64,000 bases of DNA from Phascolarctos cinereus (GCF_002099425.1 NW_018344158.1:4249001-4313000), one strand, 5' to 3'. Counted from the stretch's first letter, positions 40,881 to 51,286 are shown. Notes: generated by a model not told the origin, from the letters alone. Program-made: numbers and translations.

Positions 40881-41045
40881 TAGTTTCTATTTGTGTCTGT
40901 CTGTCCTCTCTGTCTCTGCTCTCATTGTCTTTCTGCTTTCCCTCTCTTCCTCTCTCTGTACCTCTCTCTGTGTCTCTCTCTGTCACTGTCTTCCACTCTC
41001 TCACTGTCTGTGTGTGCGTCTGAATGTCTGTGTCTCTCCACTCTT
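40881..41045. repeat. Pyrimidine (CT)-rich tract, about 165 bases
   Basis: CTCTCTGTGTCTCTCTCTGT-like sequence. Mirror in composition of the purine tract at 32756-32931. Confidence 0.95.
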
Positions 41046-41047
41046 CT

Positions 41048-41310
41048 CAGCCTGTTTCTTCCTCATCTGCAAAATGAGGGAGTTAAACATCCCTTTGAAC
41101 TCTGAATTTATGACCCCATAACCATTCCATCGGATCTTATTCCCTCATCTCTCATGTCTTAACACAAAGCCAGAGGATGTAACAATATCCATCCTCATGG
41201 CTTTTATCCTTTTTCTACCCCAGTTGCCTTACGCATAAAATGAGAGAGATTGGACTAGATAGTCTCTAAGGTATTTTCCAGGACTAGATCTGAAATCCTA
41301 AGATGTTATA
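41048..41310 (+). mobile_element. Two 3' fragments of MIR3
   Basis: 41048-41125 (TCATCTGCAAAATGAGGGAG) and 41215-41310 (CAGTTGCCTTACGCATAAAA, TTGGACTAGATAGTCTCTAA) are MIR3 3' halves separated by unrecognised sequence. Confidence 0.6.
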
Positions 41311-41315
41311 GTCTT

Positions 41316-41462
41316 AATCAGATCTATATCTGGCCACTGGACCCAGATGGCTACAGAGGAGAAAGTGAGGCCGCCTCACTTAAAACCAATTCATTTGTGT
41401 GTCATGGCCTTACCTCCCTGAGGCCATGGTCCTCTTCAAGAACGAAGGACACACTACAACAA
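41316..41462 (+). mobile_element. (CAA)n-tailed interspersed element, copy 3
   Basis: AGATCTATATCTGGCCACTG, GACCCAGATGGCTACAGAGG, CACTTAAAACCAATTCATTT, TCAAGAACGAAGGACACAC, ending CTACAACAA. Same family as 26237-26436 and 30338-30808. Confidence 0.75.
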
Positions 41463-41844
41463 GATCTTTGTTTTACATTTGAAAAATTGTCCAATCAATT
41501 TTTCAAAAATCTTTAAAACTATAATTTTGAAATAATATTAGAAATTACAAGAGGAGTTAGGAAGATCAGGAAAAAAATGAATTAAGTCATAGTCCACAAT
41601 AATTAAACTAACCATGTTGGGTAAAGTGTGAAGTTAAAACAAGGTTCCCAAATACAATGCACACCAATTTATCACACTACTGACCTTGAACTCATTGGCA
41701 ATTGGTGTCCACTCAAGGCTGGAAGCAACGAGAAGTGGGAAAAAATTCACTCCAACTCAACCTTCAATAAAATGAGATAATGCATAAAAGGGCACATAGA
41801 CTGGGACCATTACATAATAGTATTATATAACATTATTATATAAG
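41463..41844. other. AT-rich unassigned sequence
   Basis: No repeat recognised. Confidence 0.35.
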
Positions 41845-41970
41845 GGAATTTCAACTAATCTATACAATATGCCTACTCTGTCCAAGGTACAATGAATCAA
41901 AAGAGGAAAATGACCCAACTCTTGCCCTCAAGGAACTTACAATAAAATGCAGTAGAGGAAGAAAGAGAGA
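41845..41970 (-). mobile_element. L2 3' UTR fragment, antisense
   Basis: CTACTCTGTCCAAGGTACAA, CTCTTGCCCTCAAGGAACTT. Confidence 0.65.
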
Positions 41971-42394
41971 CCTAAGATTTGAATCTCAGAGATGAGCTTT
42001 CTGCAAGGACCAGTCTAGATTATTTAAAACATTGTGAACCTTCTCCAATAGGATCCCACCATTGTCTTCCTCCTACTCATAATCATGTTTAAAATGACGA
42101 CAGATGGGAACCCACAACTGGTCACACAATGCCCCAAAGCACAAAAGAGCAAGCAGATTATTCTCTACAGAGAGATTCAGATTACAACATCTAGTCACCA
42201 GCTAGATGATAAAAGTACTGGGATGGTGGAGAGGAGTATTGAAGGTCCATGAAATGTAAGTATAGCTTCATGGCTGGGGGCGGGGAGGATTGGGTCACTA
42301 TGGAAACCAAAATATTGAGTGTATTGAAAGGAAACCATGAACCAGGCACTTACTGTATAGATTATAATTTTTTAAGATAATTACTTAGAGGAAA
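41971..42394. other. Unassigned sequence
   Basis: No repeat recognised. Confidence 0.35.
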
Positions 42395-42500
42395 CAGAGA
42401 CAAGTAGGTAGAATGCTAGGGTTTAAAGTCAGAAAGACCTAGATGCAAATTCTGCTTGACGCTTACCACCAGGGTGACCATGGCCAATCACAATCTCTAT
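42395..42500 (+). mobile_element. SINE head fragment
   Basis: GACAAGTAGGTAGAATGCTA, TAAAGTCAGAAAGACCTAGA, CACCAGGGTGACCATGGCC. Confidence 0.6.
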
Positions 42501-42970
42501 GACAACTCCAAAGCATTTATTTACTATATGATCCATGGGTTGTCATCTGTATCATGAAGAAAGACAATGGCCTACAGGTTGGTAGGCAATTCTCTGAACT
42601 GGTCCCTTGGGAAAACAATATTCAAAGACATACACTGTAATCAAACCATGAGATGGGATCAGAATTTAGTAGAAGGTTAGACTATGTTTGGAAAAGAGCA
42701 CCGAACCATCAAAAAAGCCAAGCTGTTCCCTTAAGAAAGATCTTTTTAATGCAAAAGAAATATTTCAATGTCACTGTATGGCTGAGATCATGACATACTA
42801 CAACCTTAAGGATCAAAAATTTTGGAGAATCAAATAAGGAGATGCCTAGAAGGGCCTGATTAGGAGAGAACCTGTTACCGTTACTAACACAAACAAAAAG
42901 AGGGAGGGACATTCAGGGAACATGAAACTGGAGCAAGAGAGTGAGAGGGAATAAGAGGGTATGTGACAGA
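42501..42970. other. Unassigned, apparently single-copy
   Basis: Nothing recognised. Confidence 0.35.
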
Positions 42971-42974
42971 AAGA

Positions 42975-43485
42975 GAGAGGCCAAGCTCTCATCATTTCTT
43001 ACCTGGACTATTGCAAGAATCTCTGAATCGCTGTCCCTATTCCTGGTATTCCCCTGCTTAAGAACCATTGGTGGCTCCCTATTGCCTCCACGATAAAATA
43101 TAAACCACTCAGCATGGCATTTGAAGCCCTCCATAATGTGGCTCCAGTATACATTTGGAAGATAATTTCATATTATTTCTTCATTCCAGACAAAATAGCA
43201 AACATGGGATTTAATTCCAGAACTTTTGACTCAAATCCTGACATCGTTCCCACTAGACCACAAGACATTTACAATGCTATATAAACTATTATTCTATACT
43301 AAAGGTCTTATTTATATAGGAATTACATGTACATTATTTAGTATTACGTATCTGTCAATGTACCCTTTCTCCCTTCCTTGTTATTAGGTTATAAATTTCA
43401 TCAGCCCATTTAAATGCTCCAGGTCCCTGGTTGTTTGTACACAGTGGTGCCTAATAAGTATTATTGGGTGAGTAGATGGAAAACA
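42975..43485 (+). mobile_element. L2 ORF2 end and 3' UTR, split by a MIR fragment
   Basis: 42975-43192 (TCTTACCTGGACTATTGCAA codes SYLDYCK; GGTGGCTCCCTATTGCCTCC) and 43290-43485 (TTTGTACACAGTGGTGCCTA, ATAAGTATTATTGGGTGAG). Confidence 0.72.
43193..43265 (-). mobile_element. MIR fragment, antisense
   Basis: GGGATTTAATTCCAGAACTT, CCTGACATCGTTCCCACTAG. Confidence 0.55.
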
Positions 43486-43983
43486 GAAATATTTCTATCT
43501 GCATCCACTAAAGCTTGGTAACTTGCCCACCACATTTCCCTCAACCTTACGTTATATATGAATTAAACATGTTTTTATGAGCTAGCCTGACGCTTAACTA
43601 CCACTGATATCTTTGCATCTCTGGGAACACATTTTTTTTCTTCCTTAAGTTTTAGAGAACTGACTTATAAATTATTTTTTTGAAACAAAAGCAATTCTTA
43701 AGCTTGAACATGAAAAAAATCTTGCATAGTCCTTTGGAATTTAGTAACGTAGAATCCGACTTGTCAAAAGGTTCATTTTGAACATCATGAAAACAGCTGG
43801 GATTGAAAAAGGATTATCCTCGTTTGGGAAATGTTTCAAGTTACCACATTTAATTTGATTTAATGCCACTCAAATCAAGAAACTACATTCAAGACACTAT
43901 GCTATGTTCCAGAGTTGTGACCAAGAATTCTGCAACCTGGGACAAATTCAGTTAATTTGGGGAAAGAGTTAACAAGCAGACTA
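43486..43983. other. Single-copy AT-rich block, candidate conserved noncoding sequence
   Basis: No repeat recognised at 43500-43880; includes AATTAAACATGTTTTTATGA and ACCACATTTAATTTGATTTA. No frames. Confidence 0.4.
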
Positions 43984-44245
43984 ATAATAATTAACGATAC
44001 TAATAGTTAACATTTACGTAAAGCTTACTGTGTGTCAGCCACCACATTAAGCATTTTACAATTATCATCTCATTTACTCCACACAATAGCCCTAGGTGCT
44101 ATGATTATCCCCATTTCATAGATGAGGAAACTGAGGTAAACAGAGGTTATGACCTGTCCAGGGTCATACAGCTGGTAAGTGTATGAGGCTGGATCTGAAC
44201 TCAAGGTCTTCCTAGTTCTAGGCCCAGGGCTCTATCCACTGCAGG
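43984..44245 (-). mobile_element. MIR, full length, antisense
   Basis: Tail ATAGTTAACATTTACGTAAA, TATCATCTCATTTACTCCAC, ATAGATGAGGAAACTGAGGT, GGGTCATACAGCTGGTAAGT, ending GGGCTCTATCCACTGCAGG. Confidence 0.9.
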
Positions 44246-44511
44246 CCTTAATTGAAAAAAGAACAAAAATGGGGAGGCTCAGTGAGTCAGCCTTTTCCCC
44301 CAAAAGAGGAGGCAATTCAGAGAGAGCAATAAAAGCCTAAAGTCCTGGGGATGGCCATGCAGCTACTAGAAAACTGTAAGACAAAGTGGGAAGAGAGCAA
44401 GAACCACTTGGAGTAAAGTCCCTCTTAGATCACAATCTTTATGGCCCTGCTAGGGCCTTGTCCATGTCCTCAAGAAGGTTACATTCCAATGCCAGCTGCT
44501 ACTTCAGTGCT

Positions 44512-44715
44512 CTAGGGTACAGTGGGAAAGGCCAGAAATGGAGTTAAAAGACTTAAGGTCAAATCCAGACTCTGCCATTTCCTGCCTACGTGACCTTGGG
44601 CAACTCACTCCCCCTCCCCCTTTTCTGAGAATGAATGTCCTCATCTGTAAAATGAGGGGTTTTAAATCGATGATATGTAAGGTCTCACGTAGTTCTAAGC
44701 CAACGATCTAATCTC
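44512..44715 (+). mobile_element. MIR3
   Basis: GGGTACAGTGGGAAAGGCCA, GACTCTGCCATTTCCTGCCT, TGACCTTGGGCAACTCACTC, CCTCATCTGTAAAATGAGGG. Confidence 0.8.
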
Positions 44716-45149
44716 ATTGTGGCAATTAGGAATTTACACTGATTGAAAAAAAATTAATTGCCCATAAAATGGTCTGTTTGGCAGAGCCTAGGTGGAACTC
44801 TGATGATGGTGGAAGCGAAGAGGATATTTTCATTTTAATGTCCGATGTTCATGTCAGGAGAGCAAAGCCACAGATTTAAAGAGAGATGACCCTACATGCT
44901 CCTGATTCCTGCCAGGTGTCAACTCTTTTTGGATGGGGTTTTAGCCTTTTCTAAGCAGCTTCTCAGCCATAAAAGGAGACTGCCGTGCATTTCTGGGACA
45001 TGGATCTCTGGAATAAGGAAGGAAGCACACCATAAAACGTTATGTTTCCATCATGTCCCTCCAAGGAGGGGTGGCACTGTTCTCTCTTCAGTTGAGTGAT
45101 AGCTACATTGCCACATTGAGACTGGTACAGGGACATAGCACGCCCACCA
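44716..45149. other. Single-copy block
   Basis: AAAAATTAATTGCCCATAAA and the following 200 bases are repeat-free. A 67-codon frame at 44896 has no domain. Candidate noncoding conserved element by absence of repeats. Confidence 0.35.
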
Positions 45150-45215
45150 CGCTTCGGTCCAGGCACGGAACCCAGACGTCTTGACTCCCAGCCAGCAGCG
45201 TTCTCTCCCTGATCT
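45150..45215 (-). mobile_element. MIR3 head fragment, antisense
   Basis: GGAACCCAGACGTCTTGACT, CCCAGCCAGCAGCGTTCTCT. Confidence 0.5.
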
Positions 45216-45419
45216 GCATCTGTTGCTGTTGTTTTGCTCTTGGCCAGGATTTTTTCTTTCAGTATTTTTCCCTTGATTTTCTTGGTTTGTATAAGAATTA
45301 CAAATTTTCACATTATTCATTATTCCAGATAATGAGATCTAATTCCATTGGCCAACAGAGTGACTGGGGGACTTCCCCTCCCAGATAGTTTACTTGTCTG
45401 CTTGTTTGTTTGTTTTCAA

Positions 45420-45500
45420 CTAAAACGTAAACGTGTAACTTACACTAGTAACTTAATGTTGTGTTACATGTAACTTTAAAAATGAATGTGTAACTTACAT
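45420..45500. repeat. GTGTAACTTACA direct repeat cluster
   Basis: GTGTAACTTACA is exact at 45433-45444 and 45488-45499, with the related GTTACATGTAACTT between. No family recognised. Confidence 0.75.
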
Positions 45501-45582
45501 GCTTTCAAGGGGAAATCAGTCATTTTCTGACTGTTTTAATGCAAATGATCAGATTTCTTACACTATTGTGTTACATAGAGAA

Positions 45583-45745
45583 GCAATGTCATAGATTTAG
45601 AACTGGAAAAGATCATAGATGTCATCTTTTACAGCCCCATCATTTTACAGATGAGAAAACTGAGACCCAGAGACTAACACATACTTTAACAGAGGCAGTA
45701 AATGATAGAACCAGTGTTAAAAACAAAGTGTTTTTTTCTACTTCC
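45583..45745 (-). mobile_element. MIR3, antisense
   Basis: ATGTCATAGATTTAGAACTG, AAAAGATCATAGATGTCATC, ACAGATGAGAAAACTGAGAC. Confidence 0.8.
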
Positions 45746-46239
45746 CCTACTCTGGAAGTATTGAAGGAGAGGGGTGGAGGTTAGCCTAGAAAATTACCCC
45801 ACCCCGCAAAGAAAATGATGAGTCTCTGACCTGGTAACCAGGTGAGAACAGATCTCAATCAATCAAAAATTTTAGGCTAAAGTGTGGCAAGCCATTGAAA
45901 ATCATTAGAAATTAACTTGAATGAAGTGGATGGGAAGGTGTTTTTTTTTTTTTTCCTGATGGATTGAGGGACTTTGACACACTCTGAAGTGAGGGTAAGG
46001 GAGTGGTGGTGGGGAATACATAAAACCATGAGCTAGTTCAGAATGTAAGAGATTCCAGCAAATAGCAAGGTAGGTGGAAGACATAGGAGAAATCGTTGCA
46101 TCACTTGGGGAGGGGAAAGAACACTTTAATCTCCTGCCTCTTTGACAAGAGGAGGACATTGCAAACTTCCAAGGATCCAGAGCACTGGGACTTTTCATGA
46201 TTCTGCTGGCAGAATCCTCTGGACAGCAGTAACCTCCTG
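45746..46239. other. Unassigned; possibly decayed antisense L2 in part
   Basis: A T run at 45942-45955 and GAGATTCCAGCAAATAGCAA weakly recall L2, but not enough to call. The 97-codon minus-strand frame has no domain. Confidence 0.3.
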
Positions 46240-46490
46240 GATTCCCTAGCTTCCTTCAAACCTCAGCCGAAGTCTTACTTTCTGCAAGAAGCTTTTCCCA
46301 GTCTTCCTTAATCTTGGTGGCTTCCTTCTGACATTACCTTGGTTGTTTGTACATAGCCATTGCATGTTGTCTCTCCATTAGATGGCTAGTTCCTTGAAAG
46401 AGTGGACTGATTTTTGCCTTTCTTTGTATCTCTAACACTTAGCACAGTGCTGGGTACACAGTAGGTGCTTAATAAGTGCTAGTTATCTGA
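46240..46490 (+). mobile_element. L2 ORF2 end and 3' UTR
   Basis: CTAGCTTCCTTCAAACCTCA, TTGTTTGTACATAGCCATTG, AGCACAGTGCTGGGTACACA, GTAGGTGCTTAATAAGTGCT. A short but complete 3' end. Confidence 0.85.
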
Positions 46491-47261
46491 CTAGTGTCAC
46501 TACATGGGGAACTGAGAACAGACATGGAAAAAGGGAAATTCAAGTCTCAACAATGATCCTCTCAGAAAACTATGCCTAATGGAAACTTTATGAGAACTCC
46601 AAAAAAGGGAGGAAAAGAACAAACAATGAAGAGTTCTGAGTTACCCCTTTGCCACATGTGATTTGTAAACTTCAGTCCACTTTCCCTTGGATGTTGTCTG
46701 TACTTTATGGGGAACTATGTCAGAGACATTTGTGGGGATATGTTGTCCCAAGTACATGTATCAGAGTTAACATCTATTTCTAAAAGCTAATTGTCTGGCT
46801 TACTAGTCAATATCAGCTGATAATCAATGAGGGAAGCACACCAGTGGGGGCTCGTAAACTATACGATCAGAAAAGACACTACTCCTCAAAATTCCTCGGC
46901 ATTATTGCTTAGAACACTGACGAAAGACATAGTAGCTGCACTCTTAGAACAAGACTCACCGTGGCCAGTGTGAGTGGGGATAGTTGTCCCAGAACATGAG
47001 CCAAACAAACTTGCCATACCAAAAACTTATCTATAAGCTTTTATAGCTATAGTCTGGTGTACCACAAACTTGATTATCATTCTTTTTGTGTGTAGATGAA
47101 ATTTTATCATGATAGAAACAGTCAGAGCAGTATATATTCCTTATTCTAGTCCTGTTGCTAAAGAGAGAAATGGAAGGGGGTTGTGTCTGTGTATGTGTGT
47201 GGGGGTGCATTATTAACTTTTTCCAAGGAAAGGCAAATAATATGGTGAGGGTCACCAAAAT
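46491..47261. other. 770-base single-copy block
   Basis: No repeat recognised; a 75-codon minus-strand frame has no domain. Confidence 0.35.
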
Positions 47262-47360
47262 TGAGTGACCTCAGACAAGTCAGTAGATGTTAAGCACCTC
47301 CTCTATAAAATGAGACACTTGTAGTCAATAATCTCTAAGATTCATTCCTCTTTTAAATCT
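47262..47360 (+). mobile_element. Degraded MIR3
   Basis: TGAGTGACCTCAGACAAGTC, CTCTATAAAATGAGACACTT, AATAATCTCTAAGATTCATT. Confidence 0.5.
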
Positions 47361-48434
47361 GGTTCCTAAAACCTTTAAGATGAAGTAGATATTATGCTCC
47401 TGTGATGTGCTTGGGATTCTCATTCTCAACACCAGAATGCTAACAATCTCCCAACACAATAGTCCTAGGCAAAACAGTGGGGAAGGCAGCACCAGGAACT
47501 GAGATCCCAAAGCCCACAGACCATGCTAATTAAAATCCACTCTATTCTGCTCTGGCATGGTAATTAGTTCTGACTATTTCACTTTCTCATTAGGAATTTC
47601 TCATTAGGAGACATTCCTACAAGATTCTCTCCTCACAGGGATTCTGAGGAAAGTCATTCTTTCCACCAGACCCAGCTGTCACTCGTTCCTTCTCCATTAA
47701 AGGCTGCCGTGATGCCTGCCTGGATATTTGCTTATCCTTCTAGAACATTTCTCCTGATTTCTACCTCATCTCAATTTTGCTCCTTTATTTTTTGTCTGCT
47801 TAAGTTTTGTGATCTTCCTTCCTGGTCTTATCTTCTTTAAACTGTTCCCCTCTTCTTAATTATATAGAGGTTCCTCTTATCCATTCAGCTTCCCACTCCC
47901 TACCCCTCCTTACCCACTTTGTTCTCTCCTGCTTCCTATTTCGCATCCATCCTCAGATTCACAGCAGCAATGGTTCTAAGGGTCTGGTTTTCTAAGCTCT
48001 CAGATCTCTACATTCCGGGACTGCTGTTCAAACAATTCCCATCCCATCTCATTCCCTTTGAGATGCTATACTGTATCCTCTGGAATTCTGTTCCTTCTTA
48101 CCACATTCTATTATTTATTGTTTTTAAAGTGTGATTAATGCTTTTTTTATATCATAGTCTTGGTAGCACCCCCAATTAGATCCTCACTTACATGTAACAA
48201 AGGAAGAATTAAGCAAAATGCAGCTACAAAGTGACTACCTGAGAGCATCTGCAATGTGTTGTACCATTAGCCCCCTTCCCAGAAGAGAGCAGGATGTTGC
48301 ATTATGTGCTTTCTGGAACCAAAGTTGATCCTTACTGCCATTTTTGAAGAAGTTGTTTGCCTCATGGGGCCAATAGTTTAATGACCACTCTGCTACCATA
48401 ATGAATGGGGAAAGAAGATTAATAAGGTAGGCAG
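47361..48434. other. 1.1 kb unassigned, pyrimidine-leaning
   Basis: No confident repeat. 47750-48130 is C/T-rich and could be very old L2 sense sequence; nothing else seen. Confidence 0.3.
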
Positions 48435-48620
48435 GAAGGCACACTATAAATACTTCTAGGTTTGGAATCAGAGGGCATGGGACCAAATCCCACATCTGGC
48501 ATTCACTGTCTGTGAAACCTTGGACACATGACTTCACCTAACTCAGATTCAATTTCCTCATTTATAAAATAAGATGAACTCTGAGGTCCCTCCCAGCTGC
48601 TAACCTATGATCCAATGAAA
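48435..48620 (+). mobile_element. MIR3
   Basis: GGTTTGGAATCAGAGGGCAT, CACTGTCTGTGAAACCTTGG, AACTCTGAGGTCCCTCCCAG, CTATGATCC end. Confidence 0.75.
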
Positions 48621-48674
48621 TTAGATATGAGATATGGATCATTCCCCTCAGTGGTGCTCTCCAGATTCAAATTC

Positions 48675-48790
48675 ACATGAATAGATTCATTCAGTCATTC
48701 AGTCATTCACTCAATAAACATCCGTTAGACACATTCTGTAGACCAGAAACTGTGCTATTGCTATAGGCACAATGACAAAAGCCCATGATG
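48675..48790 (-). mobile_element. L2 3' end, antisense
   Basis: Starts with ATTCAGTC repeats (the L2 terminal repeat), then CAATAAACATCCGTTAGACA, AGACCAGAAACTGTGCTATT. Confidence 0.7.
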
Positions 48791-48869
48791 AAGTGGGTTC
48801 ATCAGAGTCTCAAGGCAGCAGCCACTGGGCTGATGCCTAAAGCTTTGTCCTAATTATGGCTCTCTCCTA

Positions 48870-49239
48870 CTGAAAAACCCTAATGGCTTCCTATTAGCTC
48901 AGGGCATAGTACCAACTCCTGTTTGCAGATGTGACTTGTAAAGCCTTTCTGAGCTGAGCCCAATCTACCTCTCCAGCATCAGTGCCCCGTAACACCTTCA
49001 CACATTCTGTGGCTGACCACGCTGGCATCCTTGTTCCTCCTCACCCACTGCCCTCCAATGCCCTTCCCCATGCTTTGGCCCAGGATGTGTTGCATGTCTG
49101 GCATGTACTTCCTCTTCATCTCCACCTCATAGGGTATCACCTTCAAGACTCAGCTCAGATGCCACCCAGTGCATGAACCTGTCCCTGCTCCCCTGAGCTC
49201 CTACTGCCTTCCTCAAAAAACTATCTTGTATCTATTGTA
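48870..49239 (+). mobile_element. L2 ORF2 C-terminal region
   Basis: CCCTAATGGCTTCCTATTAG, TTTGGCCCAGGATGTGTTGC, ACCTTCAAGACTCAGCTCAG, ATGCCACCCAGTGCATG. Followed, as at 27592, by a CA run. Confidence 0.75.
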
Positions 49240-49265
49240 AACACACACACACACACACACACACA
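49240..49265. repeat. (AC)n microsatellite
   Basis: Thirteen AC units. Confidence 0.95.
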
Positions 49266-49467
49266 TGCACAAAATACAGGTTGGGGAAGGGAACAAGCAT
49301 TTGTATGCATTTAGACACAGCCTCTCGCCTTGAACAGGTACACGCAGAGCACAAAAGGCACTTGGGAGAAAAGACATTTGGGGATCCCCACCCACTCTGG
49401 CCATGCTGCATCAAAGGTCCAACTCCCTCTCCTACTTCCCATTTCTCAATCATTGTTCTAAAGCAAG

Positions 49468-49621
49468 TTTTCTTAACTTATTTTTAGGCAATTGGGGTTA
49501 AGTGACTTGCCCAAGGTCACACAGCTAGTAAGCGTCAAGTGTTTGGTCTGAGGCCAGATTTGAACTCAGGTACTTCTGACTTCAGGGTTGGTTCTCTATC
49601 CACTGCACCACCTAGCTACCC
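49468..49621 (-). mobile_element. Poly(A)-tailed marsupial SINE, antisense, full length
   Basis: TTTTTAGGCAATTGGGGTTA, GGTCACACAGCTAGTAAGCG, head CCACTGCACCACCTAGCTAC. Exact 10-bp duplication CTAAAGCAAG at 49458-49467 and 49622-49631. Confidence 0.93.
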
Positions 49622-49625
49622 CTAA

Positions 49626-49830
49626 AGCAAGGATTTTTAAGCTGGACACTGGGAAATTGTTGAGGTGATTTTAAAATGTTTTAATAGCCATATTCCAGTA
49701 GAATTGTTTTCCCTTATAATTCTGGTTGTTTTATTTTATGCATTTAAAAATGTGATCCTAGGGAGTCTATAGGCTTTACTAGGCTGACAGCCCAAGGGGT
49801 CTATGACATCAAAATGGGCAGGAACCCACA
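49626..49830 (-). mobile_element. hAT-type DNA transposon fragment
   Basis: Left end AAGGATTTTTAAGCTGG resembles the GGTTCTTAACCTGG terminus of old mammalian hAT repeats. Internal TTTTATTTTATGCATTTAAA, TCTATAGGCTTTACTAGGCT and the right-hand ATGGGCAGGAACCC fit the same element. A SINE sits at its left end. Confidence 0.6.
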
Positions 49831-50221
49831 GTCCAAAAGTAGATCTTCAGTTTTCTACACAGAGGACAGCAAACCGTCCACATCAATAACTGGCCAACTT
49901 CATTATCATAGTGATATCTCACTCAGCCAAAAGTCACCCATTTGGCAGCCAAATCTATCTAAAAATAAAGCACACATCATGGAGGGCAACAAAACCACCA
50001 AGCCCTAATTCGGGTCACAACCTCTCCACATCTTCTTGTGACAATTTAAAGAAAATAGTATCTCTGCAATTGTTCTGACTGGGGACATCCCAAGAAGCAA
50101 AATAAACAACAACCCTGAGAAAACATGTGATGAGGGGTAGAGGATAAGGGTAGGAGGGTCAAGTTGCCAAAACGAGGGAGAAGAGATGCACTGATGCCCA
50201 CAAAATGCAAAGATTACATTA
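49831..50221. other. Unassigned sequence
   Basis: No repeat recognised; a 64-codon plus-strand frame has no domain. Confidence 0.35.
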
Positions 50222-50430
50222 TGGGATCCAATTTTTAGAATGAGAAGGGACCTTGGGGCTTGTCTAGTCCAAATCCCTGAGTTTATAGCTGAAGAAACTG
50301 AGGCAACCCAGAAAGGACAAATGCTTTTTCCTAAGACACACGGATGTAAATGGCAGAGCCAAGATTGGAACCCAGGGATTGGAACCCAGGTCTTCAGATT
50401 ACACATCCAGCACCCAGCACGATGGGTGGA
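50222..50430 (-). mobile_element. MIR3, antisense, with a 14-bp internal duplication
   Basis: TTAGAATGAGAAGGGACCTT, TTGTCTAGTCCAAATCCCTG, GAAGAAACTGAGGCAACCCA. GATTGGAACCCAGG is exactly duplicated in tandem at 50363-50376 and 50377-50390. The longest frame in the window (150 codons, minus strand) crosses this SINE and is not a gene. Confidence 0.82.
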
Positions 50431-51113
50431 AGACCTATAGAAGATTGTAGACAACAATCACATAAGTTGAGGTATGCATGGGTTGCAACCTGTATTCTAG
50501 GAAGTAGGATCCACATCAGGGAGATCATAGCAATATCATGGTAGCAAATTCAATTCTACATGAATGGCTGGGCACACTGAATATAACCAGTCACAGAATA
50601 CTATAAAGCCCTTTCAATGAGCTCCGTGGCCACTCGAAAAATATCAGCTGAACAACCCTCACAGGAAAAAAAAATGCATAAAGAAGTACATTGTGCGGAC
50701 CATGAAATGCAGTTAAATAGGAAGCCAACTGAGTTAGTCCATTAGCAGAGGCACCACAGATGGACAAGGGGCATTAAATAGCAAGGAAGACAGCAAGCGC
50801 ATCTCAGCAACAGAGCCGTGTTTTCAGTTACATTCAATTCCTAACACTAAACCCAATTTTTACACAATATTTTCCCAGTAATACAACACATATTATCTAG
50901 TTCCTCCTCCTCAAATGTGAGCCCCCCAAAAGCTACCCCAGGTTTGAGGATATCTGTGAGTCCGCCCCCACTCTAAAACTTAATTCATGAGTCCTCAACA
51001 CTATGTTTACTTGTACTGAGCTAATCAAAATCACACATTAGTTAAAAGAAAAATGCATTTAATAAAAGAAGACATCAAATTAAGAAACAAGATTCTTCCT
51101 CCTCTGGACCCAT
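50431..51113. other. 680-base single-copy block
   Basis: Nothing recognised. Confidence 0.35.
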
Positions 51114-51127
51114 AGAATCACACTTTC

Positions 51128-51286
51128 TTTTTCTTTTTTTTTTTCTTAAGGCAGTTGGGATTAAGTGACTTGCCCAGGGTCACACAGCTAGTAAGTGTCA
51201 AGTGTTTGGTCTGAGACCGGATTTAAACTCAGGTACTCCTGACTTCAGGGCTGGTGCTCTAACCACTGCACCACCTAGCTGCCCCC
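51128..51286 (-). mobile_element. Poly(A)-tailed marsupial SINE, antisense, full length
   Basis: T-rich tail, GGCAGTTGGGATTAAGTGAC, GGTCACACAGCTAGTAAGTG, head CCACTGCACCACCTAGCTGC. Flanked by AGAATCACACTTTC (51114-51127) and AGAATCGCACTTTC (51287-51300), a 14-bp duplication with one difference. Confidence 0.95.

Noticed and set aside
50005-50457. 150-codon minus-strand open frame, the longest in the window
   Set aside because: It runs through an antisense MIR3 (50222-50430), including the 14-bp duplication, and shows no domain.
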